Source: SMXQ01 sp033720855 (GTDB lineage Bacteria > Pseudomonadota > Alphaproteobacteria > SMXQ01). From it: a DNA stretch of 7,854 nt. A program made the translations under genes and the position numbers. The notes beneath the pieces are model-generated. The model had not been told where the DNA came from. It did no database searches and saw nothing but the letters and a program-made list of their open reading frames with translations. Where the stretch lies: positions 1-7,854 of the forward strand of contig JAWWBR010000153.1 in the NCBI GenBank assembly GCA_033720855.1, given 5' to 3'. This document shows, piece by piece, positions 6,615 through 7,854 of this stretch (its first letter is position 1; every line of letters starts with the position of its first letter).

Positions 6615-6639
6615 ACGCCGCGCCCCTCGGGCGCGGCGT
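6615..6639 (+). terminator. Strong terminator hairpin after the TolC-like gene
   Basis: ACGCCGCGCCC (6615-6625) pairs perfectly over 11 bases with GGGCGCGGCGT (6629-6639) around the three-base loop CTC. The downstream run is T-rich but interrupted (TGGTTTCT). This is the clearest terminator in the window. Confidence 0.8.
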
Positions 6640-6724
6640 TGGTTTCTGCCTTGTTGGCCGGTGCCGATGATCCTATGGTGAGGTCGATGGAAAACGGTGT
6701 TCCCAACCCCTATCGCGGTTCCCC

Positions 6725-7384
6725 GTGACCGAAACCCAGACGCCCTTTCTCTCCCCCGCCCGTCATCGCGTCCTGCAGGTCGAAGGGCGCCGCTATTCGG
6801 TTCGCCTCGAGGAAGCCTACTGGCGGGTGCTCGCCAGGATTGCCCGTGATCGCAATATGCGCATGGCCGAGATTATCGACGAAGTGGCGGCGGAAGCGGA
6901 GGGGGAGGCGTCCCTGGCCTCGGCGTTGCGCCTGCGCTGTATCGCCGCACTGGAGGAAGAGCTGGGGCGCGCCATCACGGCGCGCGGCGGGCGGGACGCT
7001 GCGGGCGGCCGCTACGGGGCGTCACTGGAGAACCTGATCGACGCCAACCCGGCCCCCAGCCTGCTGCTGTCCCACGACGGAAAGATTCTCCTCGCTAACG
7101 CGGCCTTCCAGAAATGGAGCGGCGTCCAGGCCGAGGCGCTGCTCGGCCAGCCCTACGACTGGTTCTTCCAGCTGCGCATGTCGCTTGGCCTCGAGGAGGC
7201 GGTCGCCCGCCTGGCGGAAGGCAAGGACGGTTTCCTCCCCGCACGCATCAGCTACATCGCACCCGGCCGGGTGGTGGTCGCCAATGGGCTCGTTTGTCTC
7301 GGCCATTACGGCGGCCTGCGCGACTACACCTGGATCGTCATGATCGGCGGCCCCGAAGGGGGCGCCGCCGCCGGAAGCCGCTGA
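6725..7384 (+). CDS. Ribbon-helix-helix / PAS domain protein, probable transcription regulator
   Basis: A 219-residue cytoplasmic protein with two parts. Residues about 20-80 match a ribbon-helix-helix domain of the RHH_4 kind common in alphaproteobacteria: a basic strand RRYSVRLEEAYWRVL (from 22), helix A to about 43, helix B at 46-58, then LASALRLRCIAALEEEL (64-80). A low-complexity Gly/Ala/Arg hinge (about 83-99) leads to a PAS fold from about 100 to 210, with the usual opening LIDANPAPSLLLSHDGKI, LLANAAFQKWSGV and the Leu-Leu-Gly-Gln turn at 139-142. No Cys/His heme or flavin site is recognisable, so the ligand is unknown. The frame is closed upstream by TGA 6668-6670, and GTG 6725 is the only start codon before the RHH domain. 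It has no visible Shine-Dalgarno site, so initiation may be weak or leaderless. It lies between a secretion channel and a candidate exported protein, which suggests it senses a signal and controls one or both. The regulatory role is inferred. Confidence 0.8.
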   Translation: MTETQTPFLSPARHRVLQVEGRRYSVRLEEAYWRVLARIARDRNMRMAEIIDEVAAEAEGEASLASALRLRCIAALEEELGRAITARGGRDAAGGRYGASLENLIDANPAPSLLLSHDGKILLANAAFQKWSGVQAEALLGQPYDWFFQLRMSLGLEEAVARLAEGKDGFLPARISYIAPGRVVVANGLVCLGHYGGLRDYTWIVMIGGPEGGAAAGSR

Positions 7385-7454
7385 GCCCGGGCCGATCGGG
7401 AGGAAGAGCCACGCCTTGCCCATGCCTGGGGGCGGCGGTGCCCGCGCCGTCCTT

Positions 7455-7567
7455 GGCGCAAAAGATTTTGCTTTCGCTCGCGTTTTGGCCTATTGAGCGA
7501 AAAGCGGTCGCGGGCCTCGGCCCTGCGGGGCGTGCTTTTCGCCCGGCCGGAAAAGCGGCCCGGCCGC
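7455..7567 (+). promoter_or_regulatory. Structured, A-tract-rich leader region before the last gene
   Basis: This gap contains several exact inverted repeats: GCAAAA-GA-TTTTGC (7458-7471); GCGAAAAGC (7497-7505) with its complement GCTTTTCGC (7534-7542), enclosing GGGC-CTCG-GCCC (7512-7523); and GGCCG-GAAAAG-CGGCC (7545-7560). GAAAAGCGG is repeated directly at 7499-7507 and 7550-7558, and CCCGGCCG at 7542-7549 and 7559-7566. Six A4/T4 tracts with GC flanks fall within 95 bases. It may combine the terminator of the RHH-PAS gene with operators or a structured leader for the next gene. A weak promoter fit (TTGCTT 7468-7473, TATTGA 7491-7496, 17-base spacer) lies inside it. Confidence 0.55.
7484..7493 (-). 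repeat. Shared decamer, copy 2 (upstream of the last gene)
   Basis: Reads ATAGGCCAAA on the minus strand, identical to 4995-5004 on the plus strand. It lies about 96 bases before the ATG at 7589 and overlaps the weak promoter candidate there. Confidence 0.4.
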
Positions 7568-7577
7568 ATAGATGAGC

Positions 7578-7581
7578 GGAG
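7578..7581 (+). promoter_or_regulatory. Ribosome binding site for the last gene
   Basis: GGAG, seven bases before ATG 7589. It supports this ATG as the true start although no homology is recognisable in the translated segment. Confidence 0.65.
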
Positions 7582-7588
7582 AACGGCA

Positions 7589-7854
7589 ATGGCCGAAACT
7601 CGAGCTGACAATACGGTTCCCGAAGCCCTCTCCCCGTCCGCGGGAGAGCAGCTTACCCTGTCCCTCGCCGACCTGTTGCCCGATGCCGAGGGCAATGTCG
7701 TCCTGTTCAACGACGCCGGCGTGACCGAGATGTCGATTGTCTCGGAGAAGCCGGTCGTGGACTCGGGCGTCGTCGACGATGGGGCGGCAACCAGTGGCGA
7801 CGTCGCCGGCATGGCCTATTACAGTTTCGATTCCGGGCCGACGCTGTATTGCCC
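7589..7854 (+). CDS. N-terminus of an acidic protein, candidate type I secretion substrate (partial)
   Basis: The frame runs open from ATG 7589 to the window edge: 88 complete codons plus two bases. The start is supported by GGAG at 7578-7581. The segment begins MAETRADNTVPEALSPSAG, contains LTLSLADLLPDAEGNVVLF (22-40), and is strongly acidic with few basic residues. There is no N-terminal signal peptide or membrane segment. I do not recognise a domain. An acidic, Asp/Gly/Val/Thr-rich N-terminus without a signal peptide, near a type I secretion channel, is what a large RTX- or VCBS/cadherin-like protein with a C-terminal export signal would show; that is inference. No calcium-binding nonapeptides can be seen in this short piece. 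It could equally be an unrelated cytoplasmic protein. Confidence 0.65.
   Translation, partial: MAETRADNTVPEALSPSAGEQLTLSLADLLPDAEGNVVLFNDAGVTEMSIVSEKPVVDSGVVDDGAATSGDVAGMAYYSFDSGPTLYC

Noticed and set aside
6639..6656. Second sigma-54-like match (TTGG ... TTGT) before the RHH-PAS gene
   Set aside because: The spacing fits, but the nearly invariant GC of the -12 element is GT, and the site overlaps the terminator arm.
6651..6679. Sigma-70-like promoter for the RHH-PAS gene (TTGTTG, 17-base spacer, TATGGT)
   Set aside because: Only three and four of six consensus bases match; too weak to list, although some promoter is expected here after the terminator.
7455..7471. Possible sigma-54 promoter (TTGGCG ... 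TTTTGC)
   Set aside because: The GG and GC elements are 13 bases apart instead of the required 10.
7114..7575. Plus-strand frame of 153 codons overlapping the RHH-PAS gene and the following gap
   Set aside because: Arg/Pro/Gly-rich out-of-frame reading of the PAS domain; no ribosome site and no domain.
7775..7802. Ala-Ala pair (GAAT) in the last gene considered as a LapG-type proteolysis site
   Set aside because: The flanking residues do not fit the usual TAAG/PAAG-like pattern, and no retention module can be recognised in 88 residues.

Overview
The window looks like chromosomal DNA of a high-GC alphaproteobacterium, perhaps of the Rhodospirillales. I infer this from the GC-rich coding style, the many GTG starts, the Tad gene order and the RHH_4-like ribbon-helix-helix domain; it is not proven. 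All genes that I accept lie on the + strand. The window holds two functional blocks, both concerned with surface attachment.

Block 1 (1-4824) is the distal part of a Tad/Flp type IVc pilus operon. It contains the C-terminal end of TadB, a complete TadC (the partner inner-membrane platform protein), two consecutive TPR lipoproteins, and a short CpaA/TadV-type prepilin peptidase. The first lipoprotein carries three TPRs, a roughly 490-residue Ala/Pro/Val/Glu-rich linker with an internal 12-residue tandem repeat, and a C-terminal LytR_C-like domain. The second is a TadD-like lipoprotein with six or seven TPRs. Gaps between genes are 10-64 bases, so one transcript is likely. The pilus ATPases, secretin and pilins would lie outside the window.

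The 321-base gap between the blocks (4825-5145) has no convincing gene. It holds a GC-rich hairpin just after the peptidase gene, a compound inverted repeat, a weak hairpin followed by six T, and an AT-rich stretch with a good -35 box that is the likely promoter for block 2.

Block 2 (5146-7854) starts with a TolC-family outer-membrane channel of the type I secretion kind, closed by a strong 11-bp terminator hairpin. Next comes a small protein joining an N-terminal ribbon-helix-helix DNA-binding domain to a PAS sensor domain. A 204-base, highly structured gap follows, then the first 88 codons of an acidic protein without a signal peptide, cut off by the window edge. This order suggests a type I secretion locus in which the RHH-PAS protein controls export or expression of a large secreted or adhesin-like protein. 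An exact 10-bp motif occurs upstream of both the channel gene and the truncated gene, in opposite orientations, and could be a shared operator. The RHH-PAS protein with its candidate sites, and the TPR-repeat-LytR_C lipoprotein of the Tad locus, are the two things most worth following up.
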